NCBI GenBank assembly: GCA_016212295.1
Contig: JACRGO010000082.1
Span: 1 to 18,432, forward strand
Source of the DNA: Nitrospinota bacterium
GTDB lineage: Bacteria; Nitrospinota; Nitrospinia; JACRGO01
DNA: 18,432 nt
Direction: 5' to 3'
Shown here: positions 5,754 to 14,682 of the stretch, piece by piece
Layout: the number at the start of each line of letters is the position of its first letter
How positions within the stretch are numbered: the stretch's first letter is position 1
Translations under genes and position numbers: made by a program
Notes under the pieces: generated by a model
Told to the model about the DNA's origin: nothing
Databases searched by the model: none
Seen by the model: only the letters and a program-made list of their open reading frames with translations

Positions 5754-8700
5754 ATGAAAATCGAAGAAGCGGATAGCTATTTCAGAAACCAATTTGAGAA
5801 AAGCTGGAAAAATGGGTCCCGCTGGTGGGAGAGATTTGTCTCAAGACGCGCTGAATGGGAAAAACAAAAAAGGAGCTTGTTTGAGTTTTCCGAGACATGG
5901 CAGATGGTGGACCATGGATGGGACCATGCCAATGCCCTGTACGCCTCCCTTCCGCGGTTCCTCTGGGCCATGGAAGCGCATAACGGCAAGAAAATTCTTG
6001 ACAACGGCGCTGAACTTTTTGCCTTTATGGCCGCTGCATATTTGCACGACGTGGGAATGCACTGCCTCTCAACAACCTTGAATGGGGAATTTAAGGAAGC
6101 CGCCCGCAACCCCACTTTTCCCTATTCCTCGGAAGTATTGCTGACGTGGTTGAACCTGGAGCATACGGAGGAAGAGCTGCCTCCCTCCCATGACGCCATT
6201 GTCATAAGGAGGCTTCATCCAGAAATCGGCGCATGGATGTGCGAGTCAGGGGATATATTGATCCAGCCGGACGAAAAGAAAACAATAGGGCAGATTGTTT
6301 TCCGGCACGCCAAAAGAACGTCCAAGAACGGCGGCGCCTGCGGAAGCATGGCACTAGAGGGAGGACCCGTTGAACCGGTCCGGACAGGGTTCATAGCCTC
6401 CCTTATTGCCCTGGCCGATTCCTGCCAGTTGGGCGGCCTCAGAATAACCGGATGGGAAAAACATCTAAAAAAACTGGAAAGCGAAATAAAAATATGGGAA
6501 AAAGTCCAAAATGACATGGATTCAGAAAAGCAGCAACTAAAAGAATGGTGCGGTTCCTACTCCAATCTGCTTCGAGTTCAAATCGAGCACATCTATAAGC
6601 ACCTTGTCGTGGGAGGGGTGTCTCTCGGTCCCGATGGTTTTATCCTGATCCCTGCAGGTACGGATGTGGAGCCATCATGGTTTACGTTAAAGCAGTATAA
6701 GAATTTTACCCGCGAGGCATTGTTAAAACTGGCCCATGAGGATATTAATGGAGAGCTTGGAATTTCTGATAAAGATGGTGGCGTGTCCCAATATTTCTCT
6801 GACTTGGGAATTAAGCTTCCGGAGATTCCGCTTGTGAACACAAGTTCCTGGGAGAATATCAACAAATCATTGAAAGAAAATGACAAGCTGTGGGAAGTGC
6901 ATATAAGGGAGCTTTATGACAAGGAAAAACATAGTAAAGCCATCCTGCCCAAACCCCTCAAAAAGAGAGAGGATTTTGTTCCAGCCCATTTCCGGGAGGA
7001 ACTGGAAAATTATGTGGTCCCGACAATAAAGGGCAAAAATCTTGCCGAGGAAATTGAAAACCTCGTCTCTAAGGGGGAAAACGTCTTTGTCATGGGAGAA
7101 AGCGGCATGGGAAAGAGCCTTCTCCTTGCCTATTCCTTTCTCCAATTTAAGGGACTCTCCAGCTATTACACCATAGACCGGACCCAGGGACTCGATGTCT
7201 ACCGTTCGGAATATGTGCTTTGCGCTCTGCGGGAACGGGCCGTGGAGTTGATGGAGCTGCAAGTATCCCCGCCTGCAAAATCAGAATCCAAAGCCGGGTG
7301 GATATGGGAAAGGGAATACTTGGAAACGGTTTTGCGGGCCTTCTCCCAAGAGAGCCCGGATCAAAATCTCGTTATTTTCCTGGACGGGCTTGATGAGAAT
7401 TACCTGGAAACCCGGGAGAGCGATTTTATCCTGAATATCCTCAAATGTCTCATCCAGGATAAGGAACTGAAAGTTGTTTGGATATTGAGTTCCCAGTCCC
7501 GGCCAGGAGTGGAGTGGACGGAAAATTACTTCACAAGATTTCTCTTTCAGGGACTTGAACGGATGGAGGCGGAGCGGCTTCTTTTAAAACACCTTCCGGA
7601 AGATTTTTATGATAAACATCAGGAATATATTTCCGAGTTTTTGAACAGGGCGGAAATGGGATCAGGATATTACGATCCTGAAATGATCGCCATCACCGGC
7701 CGCGCTTTTCTGGAAAAACATTCTCAAAAGGTAAGCTTTATTTCCAGTGAGTCCTTCAGGAGTTTTATTGATGCCCTTCCCCTGAACTATAGGGAAAAAT
7801 ATGATTGGCTATTTTCCCGGTATACGGAATCCTCTAAATTTAAAGATGTGCCGAGCCTCCAGGAAAACGCCAAAAGATGGTCAGAGCTTGTTCCTGACGT
7901 ACCCTATAACCGTTTTCTTTATGATATTTTTGCCGTCCTTGCCTTGATAAGGGAGCCTATTCCTCTTGCTATCCTTTCATGGGCCTTGGAGAAGGAAGAC
8001 CCCAATCCGAAAAAAGATTTTCGGGGGCGTAAAGTTTGCAATTTCAAGGGCTATCCCATCAGTGTCATGGAGGAAAATAGTTTTCTCTTTACCGCCATAC
8101 GGGACCTCCAGAGGTTTATAAAGATTGTGGATGAAAAGGAGAAACGTTTCTCCTTCTGCAAGGAAGCCGTAAGGGAAAGCTTTATGAAGTTTTCAGAAAA
8201 AGACGGCGAAATCGTGCAATCCGCCAGGGCCAGGCTTACGGCCCTGGCCATGGAAGAGATGGCCTTGGTCCTGGAGGATAATCTGGCCTCGCGCCCTGAT
8301 TATATGATGACGGAGCTTTTATTTCTGGGTTCCCAGGACCGGGAAAGGGCTAAAGTTTTTCTTGATAAGCTGTTAAGACTTCCCTTTTTACCGGAATGGC
8401 TGGAGGCCCATATAAAACAGAGAGACCTCCAAGGCGCTAACCGGGGAAAATCAGCCGGAACTCCGGTTTCATCGTTCGTAGAGGATCTGGGTTTGTTTGA
8501 TGCAATTTTCCTGGATGAGGGGCTGGCGCGTCAAAAAGATTTGATATGCCAGGTTCTTGTCGATTGGCAATATCCATTGAACGCTTATATAGAAATTATT
8601 GCCTCTTTTGTCCGTAATCATAAAGATTTAACCGAATTCTGGCCGCCCAACCCGAAAGATGCCTCAGGACTTTTGAGTCCGCGAGATGGTTATGGACATA

Positions 8701-10742
8701 AAGTAAAAGGCCATACCGGCCCAGTCACCTGCATGGTAGTGCTTCCTGATGGTCGCCTGGCTTCAGGCAGCGAGGATCATACGATCCGCATCTGGGATAT
8801 TAATGCAAAGACATCCATAGTGCTGGAAGGGCATAATAGCAAAGTGATACATCTTGCGGCCTTTCCGGATGGACGGCTGGCATCCGCATCGGAATCAGGT
8901 GAAGTTAGGGTTTGGAATATTGAGAGAAAAACGTCAAAGAAACTGGAAAATAATATTAGATTGATTAAATCTCTTGCAGTTATTTATGATCGGTATTTGG
9001 CATTATTTGGTAACGATAATTCATACTGTTATGATACTTACGCTGATGACATCGAGATTGATAGGGCAGCTTTTTTTATAGGGAATCTTGTGATTTATAG
9101 TTCAAAGGAAGTAGGTCTAATAGATTCTTATGGTCAACTAAATTTTTTGAGTGAAGATGTGGCTAAATGTACAACAGATAAAATTCAAAAATGGTGGGAA
9201 TATGCTGATTATTTGAGATTTGCAATCAACTCAGGAGAGCAATTAATTGCAGCATGTTTAATTGATAAAGAAACGATAACAGATTTAGAAGTGTTAATTG
9301 ATAATCATCTATTTCCCCCAAGAGAGTTCACATTAACGACTGAAGAGGTAGAATATTTGCTGTGTGGTGTTTTGCATGATGTGCCACTCATGACCCATGA
9401 TAGGGGCTTCATTAAAGAAACAAATGGTTTTTTTATACTAGAAAATATGTCCACTGAAGAAAAAAAAGGTGTTCTTGAATTCGCTGGGCGTAGCGGTTTC
9501 AGGGTAGTTAGTTTGGACATGTGTGAAAATAGCGTAATATTTCAATTTAAAGAGGATGCTTATTTATACTGGATATCGTGGAAAGGCACTGGAGATGTAA
9601 AAAAACTACAGTTTAGTGTTAGAGACTTTCAAATAGGTAGCGACCATATTTTAAAATTACTTCCTAATTGTCGCTTGGCAATTACTGATAGTTTTGGGAG
9701 AGTGCAGATTATTAATCTTAACAACCAACATGAGGAGCTATTTTGTGATTCTTGTTTTTCTCCAACTACCGATTTTATAGTTCTTCCGGACGGACGGGTA
9801 GTTTTAAATAATAGAAAAAATAATAATATAAGTGTTTATGATATTTCTAAAAATGAACATACGGTCATCTTACAAACAGGGGATATATCACCAAATTTAT
9901 TTATACTTCGCGAAAATTTAGGGGTTATATATGGAGATAACGACGAAACTGTGGTTGATATATGGGATGTCTTTATGAATAAAAAATGCGCAAGGCATAA
10001 GTTAAAAGGGTTCTGGCAGAATTTAACAAGTGTAATTACTAATCCTTATGATGAGTACATCATGATATTAGATTTGGGAAACATTGTATTCTTAAATTTA
10101 GCATCAGGAGAAATTATTGAGCCTGATTTTAAGGAGATGGAAAAACGCTCGTATTCTTTTGATGCTACCCTCTCTGAGAAAATATTTCTTGTCGATGGAA
10201 ATTGGGCAGGAGTTTTTAAACACTCAGATCACGGACAAGAACAGCTATGGATATTAGATAAAGAAGGAAACATCGTTAATAATGTTAATTATGACGGCAG
10301 ATTCCTATTAGCATTGCCTGATGGACGATTGGCTTATATTTCTTCAAGTAAAAACAGACAAGGAATCGTCATTCGAGATGCAAATTTACGTGAATGTGAT
10401 TTTTATTCGACAGATTCCCTCATTCAGAGCATTTATAACTTCCCCCAAAACCATTTAGCCGCCGCCTGCGTTGATAACTCCATCAGGCTTTGGAATCTTG
10501 AATCAGGTGATTGTAAGGTTTTTCAAGGACATTCCGGAATTGTGCAAGAAGTCATTGCCTTGCCGAACGAACGGTTGGCTTCAGCGGGACAGGACAAAAC
10601 CATTCGTGTTTGGGACATGGCTACCAGGGAACAAACAGCCATAGGTTTTTTTGATGGTTTACCGTCAAAGATGGACCACATTCCTGTTCACCAAACTCTT
10701 CTGCTTTTGACTTCCACCGGATTAAAAGCCTTCAAATTGTGA
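5754..10742 (+). CDS. HD domain - NACHT/STAND NTPase - WD40 repeat protein (bacterial NLR-like)
   Basis: About 1662 aa. I prefer the ATG at 5754; a TTG at 5733 would add seven residues, and neither has a clear ribosome binding site. Domain order: (1) HD phosphohydrolase-like domain, residues about 50-225, with H54/H57 (DHGWDHA), H98-D99 (LHDVGMH), H185 and D222 as likely metal ligands; (2) NACHT-type NTPase, about 420-700, with Walker A GESGMGKS (448-455) and Walker B LVIFLDGLDE (539-548), the D-x-x-D-E form of NACHT; (3) a helical region; (4) WD40 repeats from about 983 to the end, with motifs such as PDGRLASGSEDHTIRIWD, long enough for about two propellers. In STAND proteins the repeats sense a ligand and the NTPase oligomerises to switch on an N-terminal effector; here the HD domain would be the effector, perhaps acting on nucleotides. 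A role in phage defence is inferred from architecture. Residues about 1063-1563 are encoded by strikingly AT-rich DNA. Confidence 0.9.
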   Translation: MKIEEADSYFRNQFEKSWKNGSRWWERFVSRRAEWEKQKRSLFEFSETWQMVDHGWDHANALYASLPRFLWAMEAHNGKKILDNGAELFAFMAAAYLHDVGMHCLSTTLNGEFKEAARNPTFPYSSEVLLTWLNLEHTEEELPPSHDAIVIRRLHPEIGAWMCESGDILIQPDEKKTIGQIVFRHAKRTSKNGGACGSMALEGGPVEPVRTGFIASLIALADSCQLGGLRITGWEKHLKKLESEIKIWEKVQNDMDSEKQQLKEWCGSYSNLLRVQIEHIYKHLVVGGVSLGPDGFILIPAGTDVEPSWFTLKQYKNFTREALLKLAHEDINGELGISDKDGGVSQYFSDLGIKLPEIPLVNTSSWENINKSLKENDKLWEVHIRELYDKEKHSKAILPKPLKKREDFVPAHFREELENYVVPTIKGKNLAEEIENLVSKGENVFVMGESGMGKSLLLAYSFLQFKGLSSYYTIDRTQGLDVYRSEYVLCALRERAVELMELQVSPPAKSESKAGWIWEREYLETVLRAFSQESPDQNLVIFLDGLDENYLETRESDFILNILKCLIQDKELKVVWILSSQSRPGVEWTENYFTRFLFQGLERMEAERLLLKHLPEDFYDKHQEYISEFLNRAEMGSGYYDPEMIAITGRAFLEKHSQKVSFISSESFRSFIDALPLNYREKYDWLFSRYTESSKFKDVPSLQENAKRWSELVPDVPYNRFLYDIFAVLALIREPIPLAILSWALEKEDPNPKKDFRGRKVCNFKGYPISVMEENSFLFTAIRDLQRFIKIVDEKEKRFSFCKEAVRESFMKFSEKDGEIVQSARARLTALAMEEMALVLEDNLASRPDYMMTELLFLGSQDRERAKVFLDKLLRLPFLPEWLEAHIKQRDLQGANRGKSAGTPVSSFVEDLGLFDAIFLDEGLARQKDLICQVLVDWQYPLNAYIEIIASFVRNHKDLTEFWPPNPKDASGLLSPRDGYGHKVKGHTGPVTCMVVLPDGRLASGSEDHTIRIWDINAKTSIVLEGHNSKVIHLAAFPDGRLASASESGEVRVWNIERKTSKKLENNIRLIKSLAVIYDRYLALFGNDNSYCYDTYADDIEIDRAAFFIGNLVIYSSKEVGLIDSYGQLNFLSEDVAKCTTDKIQKWWEYADYLRFAINSGEQLIAACLIDKETITDLEVLIDNHLFPPREFTLTTEEVEYLLCGVLHDVPLMTHDRGFIKETNGFFILENMSTEEKKGVLEFAGRSGFRVVSLDMCENSVIFQFKEDAYLYWISWKGTGDVKKLQFSVRDFQIGSDHILKLLPNCRLAITDSFGRVQIINLNNQHEELFCDSCFSPTTDFIVLPDGRVVLNNRKNNNISVYDISKNEHTVILQTGDISPNLFILRENLGVIYGDNDETVVDIWDVFMNKKCARHKLKGFWQNLTSVITNPYDEYIMILDLGNIVFLNLASGEIIEPDFKEMEKRSYSFDATLSEKIFLVDGNWAGVFKHSDHGQEQLWILDKEGNIVNNVNYDGRFLLALPDGRLAYISSSKNRQGIVIRDANLRECDFYSTDSLIQSIYNFPQNHLAAACVDNSIRLWNLESGDCKVFQGHSGIVQEVIALPNERLASAGQDKTIRVWDMATREQTAIGFFDGLPSKMDHIPVHQTLLLLTSTGLKAFKL
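8940..10440 (+). other. AT-rich, diverged segment inside the WD40 region
   Basis: Within the giant gene, DNA from about 8940 to 10440 has many AT-rich codons (for example 18 of 60 bases are G/C at 9121-9180), while sampled flanks have more (26 of 60 at 7561-7620; 31 of 60 at 8281-8340). Over the same span the WD40 repeats become hard to see, with only scattered LPDGR-like turns. They return to near-canonical form after 10440 (SIRLWNLESGDC, KTIRVWDM). The frame stays open throughout. This suggests exchange or fast evolution of the recognition surface. The edges are estimates. Confidence 0.6.
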
Positions 10743-10855
10743 CGACACTTTCTTTCTTCGTAATCTCAGCGCCTCGGCTCCTTTGAAAAGAAGGACTCCC
10801 TCTCTCTTTGTCACATTCCTATCCAAGTTCTATAAACTGGATAAGCTTATTGCAG
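10743..10855. other. Short convergent intergenic spacer
   Basis: This spacer lies between the end of the plus-strand giant gene and the end of the minus-strand ATPase/DUF234 relic. It contains a weak imperfect hairpin around 10779-10797 (TCCTT...AAGGA) without a T-tract, so I do not call a terminator. Its right end carries a short copy of nucleoside-hydrolase coding sequence (see 10831-10859). Confidence 0.4.
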
Positions 10856-10859
10856 CTAT
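10831..10859. repeat. Short duplicate of a stretch of the CYTH-nucleoside hydrolase gene
   Basis: 27 of 29 bases match 12542-12570 in the same orientation, with a 19-bp exact core AACTGGATAAGCTTATTGC (10835-10853 and 12546-12564). In the second copy these bases encode part of the nucleoside hydrolase (SGNKLIQF on the minus strand). Here they overlap the stop of the DUF234 relic. The two copies bracket the ATPase/DUF234 relic, 1.7 kb apart. Confidence 0.6.
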
Positions 10860-12244
10860 GTGGATACTTTCTCCGTCCCCCTGAAAAGAACGACCTCATC
10901 CCTCCCGGCCGCCTCCAGCATTTCCCTTGTAAAACCCTTTTTAGAAAACAGGGCGAATCTCCTGGCCGTCTTTTTATTCCCCCAGGTTATCCTTTCCGCT
11001 TTCGCCTTCAATTCCCCAAGGATATTCGTCCCGACGGGCTTTTCGGTCCATTTGACCTCGGCGCAGAAGATAAGGTTCCTTTCCTTATTGATCCCCGTGA
11101 TATCGATCTCCTCGTTCCTGTCCCACCATTTGCCAAGGCGGTCAAAAGGGGGAAAGGTTTCCGCGTTCTCCCGCATTATCTCCTGGGCGATTCTTTCATA
11201 GGCAAGGGAGAGGTGATGCGGCATGTCTTGTTTTATGGCGGCCATGACGGCATCCATGCGGTCCATCTCCAATTTTCCCCTCCTCGGGAATACAAACCTG
11301 AATCAAAATAGGAAAAACCGGTCCTTGATGCGATAAAGCCCCTTTTTGCTCTTCAAGGGCTTTTCCTCGGTCACGGGAACTTCTCTTTCCACGATATCCA
11401 GATCAGAAAGGATTCCGAGGTATTTATTCGCCATGGGCTGCGGAATGCCGGTGGCGTTCACGATCTCCGAGAGTTTTCTCTTTCCGTGGGAGACCGCCTG
11501 AAGAAGGGAAAAGTAATGGCGCGGTTCCCTGAATTCTTCCCTCAAAAGGAATTCCACCTCGTCATAGAGCGTCTCCCCCTTCCTGAGCACATGGTCCGTG
11601 AGGTTTTGCCGAAAGTCTTTTTTCTCCGGGAATTGCAGCCAATAAGCCGGAACCCCGCCCGCGACCGAATAATGCATGACCCCGTCCTCGAAGGATTTTC
11701 CCTTTCTGAATTGGCGGACGGCGGAGAACGGCATGGGTTGAATCTTCCACTGTCCCGTTCGCCTTCCGTAAAGGGGGGATTTGTGTCCCAGGACCTCCGT
11801 CTCCATCATGCCGACGCTCGATCCCAGCAGGATGAGAAAAACCTTGCTCCCGGAGAGGTATTCGTCCCATCCCTTTTGAAACAGGCTGGGGATTCCTGGA
11901 TTGGATTGGATCAGATAGGGAAACTCGTCAACGGCAAGGATGAGTCTTTCATTTTTGTCCCGGAGATACCTGAAGGCCTCCTCCCAGGCGTCGAATCCCC
12001 TTGTCAAAAGCAGCGGCTCGCGAAAGAATTCGCCGACGAGGATGGAAAACCTACGGAGCTGTTCCTTTTCGTTCGTGCTCTCGGCAAGGAAATAGAGGTG
12101 CAGCTTGCCCTTCACGAAGCGCTTGACGATTTCGGTCTTTCCGATCCTGCGCTTGCCCCAAAGGACGATAAACTGGGCCTCCAGACGGCTATATTTCTCC
12201 TCAAGAAAGGAAGCTTCCCGGTTTCTTAAACCCGCCTGGCGGGG
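10856..12244 (-). pseudogene. Archaeal-type ATPase with C-terminal DUF234 domain, broken
   Basis: One reading frame runs from 12244 down to the TAG at 10856, interrupted by a single TGA at 11303-11305. The upstream part encodes NREASFLEEKYSRLEAQF and then a P-loop WGKRRIGKTE (around 12134-12157), Walker B ILAVDEFP, and a winged-helix region near LSEIVNATGIPQPMANKYL. The downstream part is DUF234 with a PD-(D/E)xK-like pattern (EEIDITG...FCAEVKW). The TGA sits in RFFLF-stop-FRFVFPRRGKLE, where family members, as I recall them, have Trp, so one TGG-to-TGA change would explain it. The frame also lacks any ATG, GTG or TTG before the P-loop: the first candidate, GTG at 12115, lies after Walker A. 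Thus both the start and the middle are damaged. The two ORF pieces may be annotated separately, but I read them as one relic. Confidence 0.8.
12229..12244 (-). terminator. Possible weak hairpin terminator after the CYTH-nucleoside hydrolase gene
   Basis: Directly after the TGA at 12245 the minus strand reads CCCCGCCAGGCGGGTTTAAG: a GC-rich inverted repeat with a very short loop and only three T. It could end transcription of the fusion gene, but the T-tract is poor. It also occupies the place where the start of the following ATPase should be. Confidence 0.3.
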
Positions 12245-14632
12245 TCAGGAAACCAGCCGGGAAAAGAAGAACTCCTCGAACGCCTCTCTCTCCACGTCTC
12301 GCGCCACGCCGATAACCGCCTCTTTCGGGTCGCGCCACTCTGGATTGCGCGTGGGACGGTCGTCCGGAAAGATCATGCCGTTGGTGAACTGTCCCCTAGT
12401 TTCCACATTGATGATATGTTTTTCCACATTCAAGAATGCAGGGTTAATCACATAGGCCACGGCCAGAGGGTCATGCAGGTAACAACCGGGCAGCCCCTCG
12501 TTCCCCTTATAAAAATCCATGTACTTTCTTGAGATATCCCTTATGAACTGGATAAGCTTATTGCCGCTATTGGCTGAAGCGGCCCGCTCCAGAGCGCCGC
12601 GGCGAAGCAAGACTTTATGGGTCACGTCCAGGCCCACAAAGGTCAAGGGGACGTGTTTATTCTTATCATCATTAAGGAGAAGTGAGTCCTTGCAAAATTT
12701 GACTACTTGTTCGGCGGCGCCAGGATCGGAATAGACGTTGAACTCCGCGTCCGCCCGGATGTTGCCTGCATCGAAAAAGACGCCTCCCATGGCCACGACT
12801 TCTTTCAAATTTTTCACTCCCTCCGGATCATTTTGAATGGCAAGGGCCAGATTCGTCATCGGTCCGACGGTGATCAATGTAATCTGCTTGGGATGCTCCC
12901 TGGCCATATCCACGATGACCTTCCATGCCGGGCGTTCATCCAGTTTTATATTTTCCGGCATTGGCGTGGAATCCGCGTCTCCCAGGCCGTCCTCCCCGTG
13001 CACCGAGGGGACAGGTTCAAACTCCTTTCCAAGAGGTTTTTCCGCCCCTTTCGCCACCACATGCATCTTCTCTAAGCCAAGGGCGTTAAACACCTTGAAG
13101 ACATTGGGCACAACCTTGTCCACGTGAACGTTCCCGGAAACGGCTGTGACCGCCATTACCTCCAATTCAGGCGACCTCAGGGCCAGAACGAGTGCCAGGG
13201 CATCGTCCACGCCGCAGTCGGTGTCGATGATAACCGGCTTGATCACTGCGGGGGCCATTGCCGTTCTTATAAGGGAGACTCCGCGCTCGTATTTCGACTG
13301 CCGGGAAGGGATCATCCCCAGGTTTTCCTCTAAATAGCAGGCGATTTTTTCAAGTTCCTCCCTGGGGATTCCCTTGCTTTCAATCTCCACTTCATTAAAC
13401 GACCCCAGTTCCTTATTATTCACCAGGTAGGTTACCCGATCGAAAAAGACCTCCGCCTTTTGCCCGGAACTATTTCGTACTATCCATCGCTCCCTGTTGT
13501 TTTGGACCTGTAGCTTTTCCATTATCGATCCATGCGCCGGAGCGACATACTCCAGCAACCGGTAGGGGAGAGCCTTTATCCTTTCTCCCTTGAGCAGGGA
13601 TTCCTTTTGTAAGGCCGTGATCACCGCCTCCTCCTCAATCCTCTCATAAAGACCGGTTGCGGAATATTTTTCCTGGACGGGAAGACGCTTTTTCATGGTT
13701 GCCTTCAGATTCCCCTTGGATTCCCTGATCCTGAAGGAGACGCCATTCGCGAGAAGCGTGAAACGCCCATCATCAAAATAAATGTCGGTCTGCGTGTTTG
13801 CCCTCTTGGGACGATGCTCAACTTCAAGCAAATGTTGCTTCAGGACCTCTGGAAATAAGCTCTTGATTGAATTCATCTCGTTTATGTCGTGCGCGAGGAA
13901 CTTGTACTCGATTTCATAGTGGGAGGGCCGGGATTCCAGAGGTTGTCTCGGCGAAAGCTGGTTTTCCTTTAAAACTCTTTCATAACGGCGAAGGGCGCGC
14001 TCCAATTCCCTTGGATGCATGGGGTCCACTAACCAATAATCCTCGCCGTGGTAGTCTTCCGGTACGGTCTGCACAAAACCCATGTCCCCGTTGACAAACC
14101 AACGGACCCAAAGAAAATGTTCCAAATCCAGGCCGTCCTTGGTAAGGGGGTGAATGCGATGATATTGATCCCCTGCGTATTCGCCTTTTTTCCCTTTAAG
14201 TAATTTAACTTTTTTATATTGCCTGGCAAAGAGGGGGCTGGAGGCGTTGTCCGGCCGGGGATGGAAAAAATAAAGATTCGGGATGTTAATTTCCGGCTTC
14301 TCTCTTGCGATATCCTTTAGTTCTCTATCCTTTTGGTTTGGAGCCAAATTTTTAACGTCAATTGTATCGGAATAGTGCGGGTGGAAGACAGAATTAATCC
14401 TCTGAAAGATGCGTCCATCCTCAGCACGGCAACTATTCCCTACTATCTTAAAAAAATTAGTGCCGTACTTAACCAAGATGACGAAGTTGTTTTCGGTCCT
14501 GGTCAGCCTCCAGTCATCCGGCAGGTGGGCGTTGATTTCCTCCACTATTTCCATGAATTCTTTCTCCGAAATCCTCACTCTCTCATCGAGTCTCTCCAGA
14601 ATGTGTTCAAGTTTCCTTTGAAAGACAAGCAT
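12245..14632 (-). CDS. CYTH domain - nucleoside hydrolase fusion with unknown N-terminal domain
   Basis: 795 aa, ATG at 14632 with AAAGGA 11-12 bases upstream. Residues 1 to about 230 are an unrecognised domain, apparently soluble, with many aromatic and charged residues. Residues about 236-455 are a CYTH (triphosphate tunnel) domain with the ExExK signature E240-x-E242-x-K244 and later basic/acidic strands (ATMKKRLP, YERIEEEAV). Such domains bind inorganic or nucleoside triphosphate with divalent metal. Residues about 466-795 are an inosine-uridine-type nucleoside hydrolase: DTDCGVDDA (470-477, calcium site), VHGEDGLGD, TVGPMTNLA, AEFNVYSDPGAA and the HDP motif (LHDPLAVA), so the catalytic set looks complete and the length is normal. 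The domain combination is unusual; it suggests hydrolysis of a nucleotide-derived substrate, possibly in two steps. It lies 50 bp after vapC in the same direction. Confidence 0.88.
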   Translation of the reverse strand: MLVFQRKLEHILERLDERVRISEKEFMEIVEEINAHLPDDWRLTRTENNFVILVKYGTNFFKIVGNSCRAEDGRIFQRINSVFHPHYSDTIDVKNLAPNQKDRELKDIAREKPEINIPNLYFFHPRPDNASSPLFARQYKKVKLLKGKKGEYAGDQYHRIHPLTKDGLDLEHFLWVRWFVNGDMGFVQTVPEDYHGEDYWLVDPMHPRELERALRRYERVLKENQLSPRQPLESRPSHYEIEYKFLAHDINEMNSIKSLFPEVLKQHLLEVEHRPKRANTQTDIYFDDGRFTLLANGVSFRIRESKGNLKATMKKRLPVQEKYSATGLYERIEEEAVITALQKESLLKGERIKALPYRLLEYVAPAHGSIMEKLQVQNNRERWIVRNSSGQKAEVFFDRVTYLVNNKELGSFNEVEIESKGIPREELEKIACYLEENLGMIPSRQSKYERGVSLIRTAMAPAVIKPVIIDTDCGVDDALALVLALRSPELEVMAVTAVSGNVHVDKVVPNVFKVFNALGLEKMHVVAKGAEKPLGKEFEPVPSVHGEDGLGDADSTPMPENIKLDERPAWKVIVDMAREHPKQITLITVGPMTNLALAIQNDPEGVKNLKEVVAMGGVFFDAGNIRADAEFNVYSDPGAAEQVVKFCKDSLLLNDDKNKHVPLTFVGLDVTHKVLLRRGALERAASANSGNKLIQFIRDISRKYMDFYKGNEGLPGCYLHDPLAVAYVINPAFLNVEKHIINVETRGQFTNGMIFPDDRPTRNPEWRDPKEAVIGVARDVEREAFEEFFFSRLVS

Positions 14633-14682
14633 GGATTTTATATCCTTTTTTTACTTTGTGTTAATGGATAGAAGAAGTGATT

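Noticed and set aside
10779-10797. Terminator after the giant gene
   Set aside because: The stem is short and imperfect and there is no T-tract.
11486-12229. 247-codon plus-strand ORF opposite the ATPase relic
   Set aside because: The minus strand carries a recognisable P-loop, Walker B and winged helix; the plus frame is a shadow.
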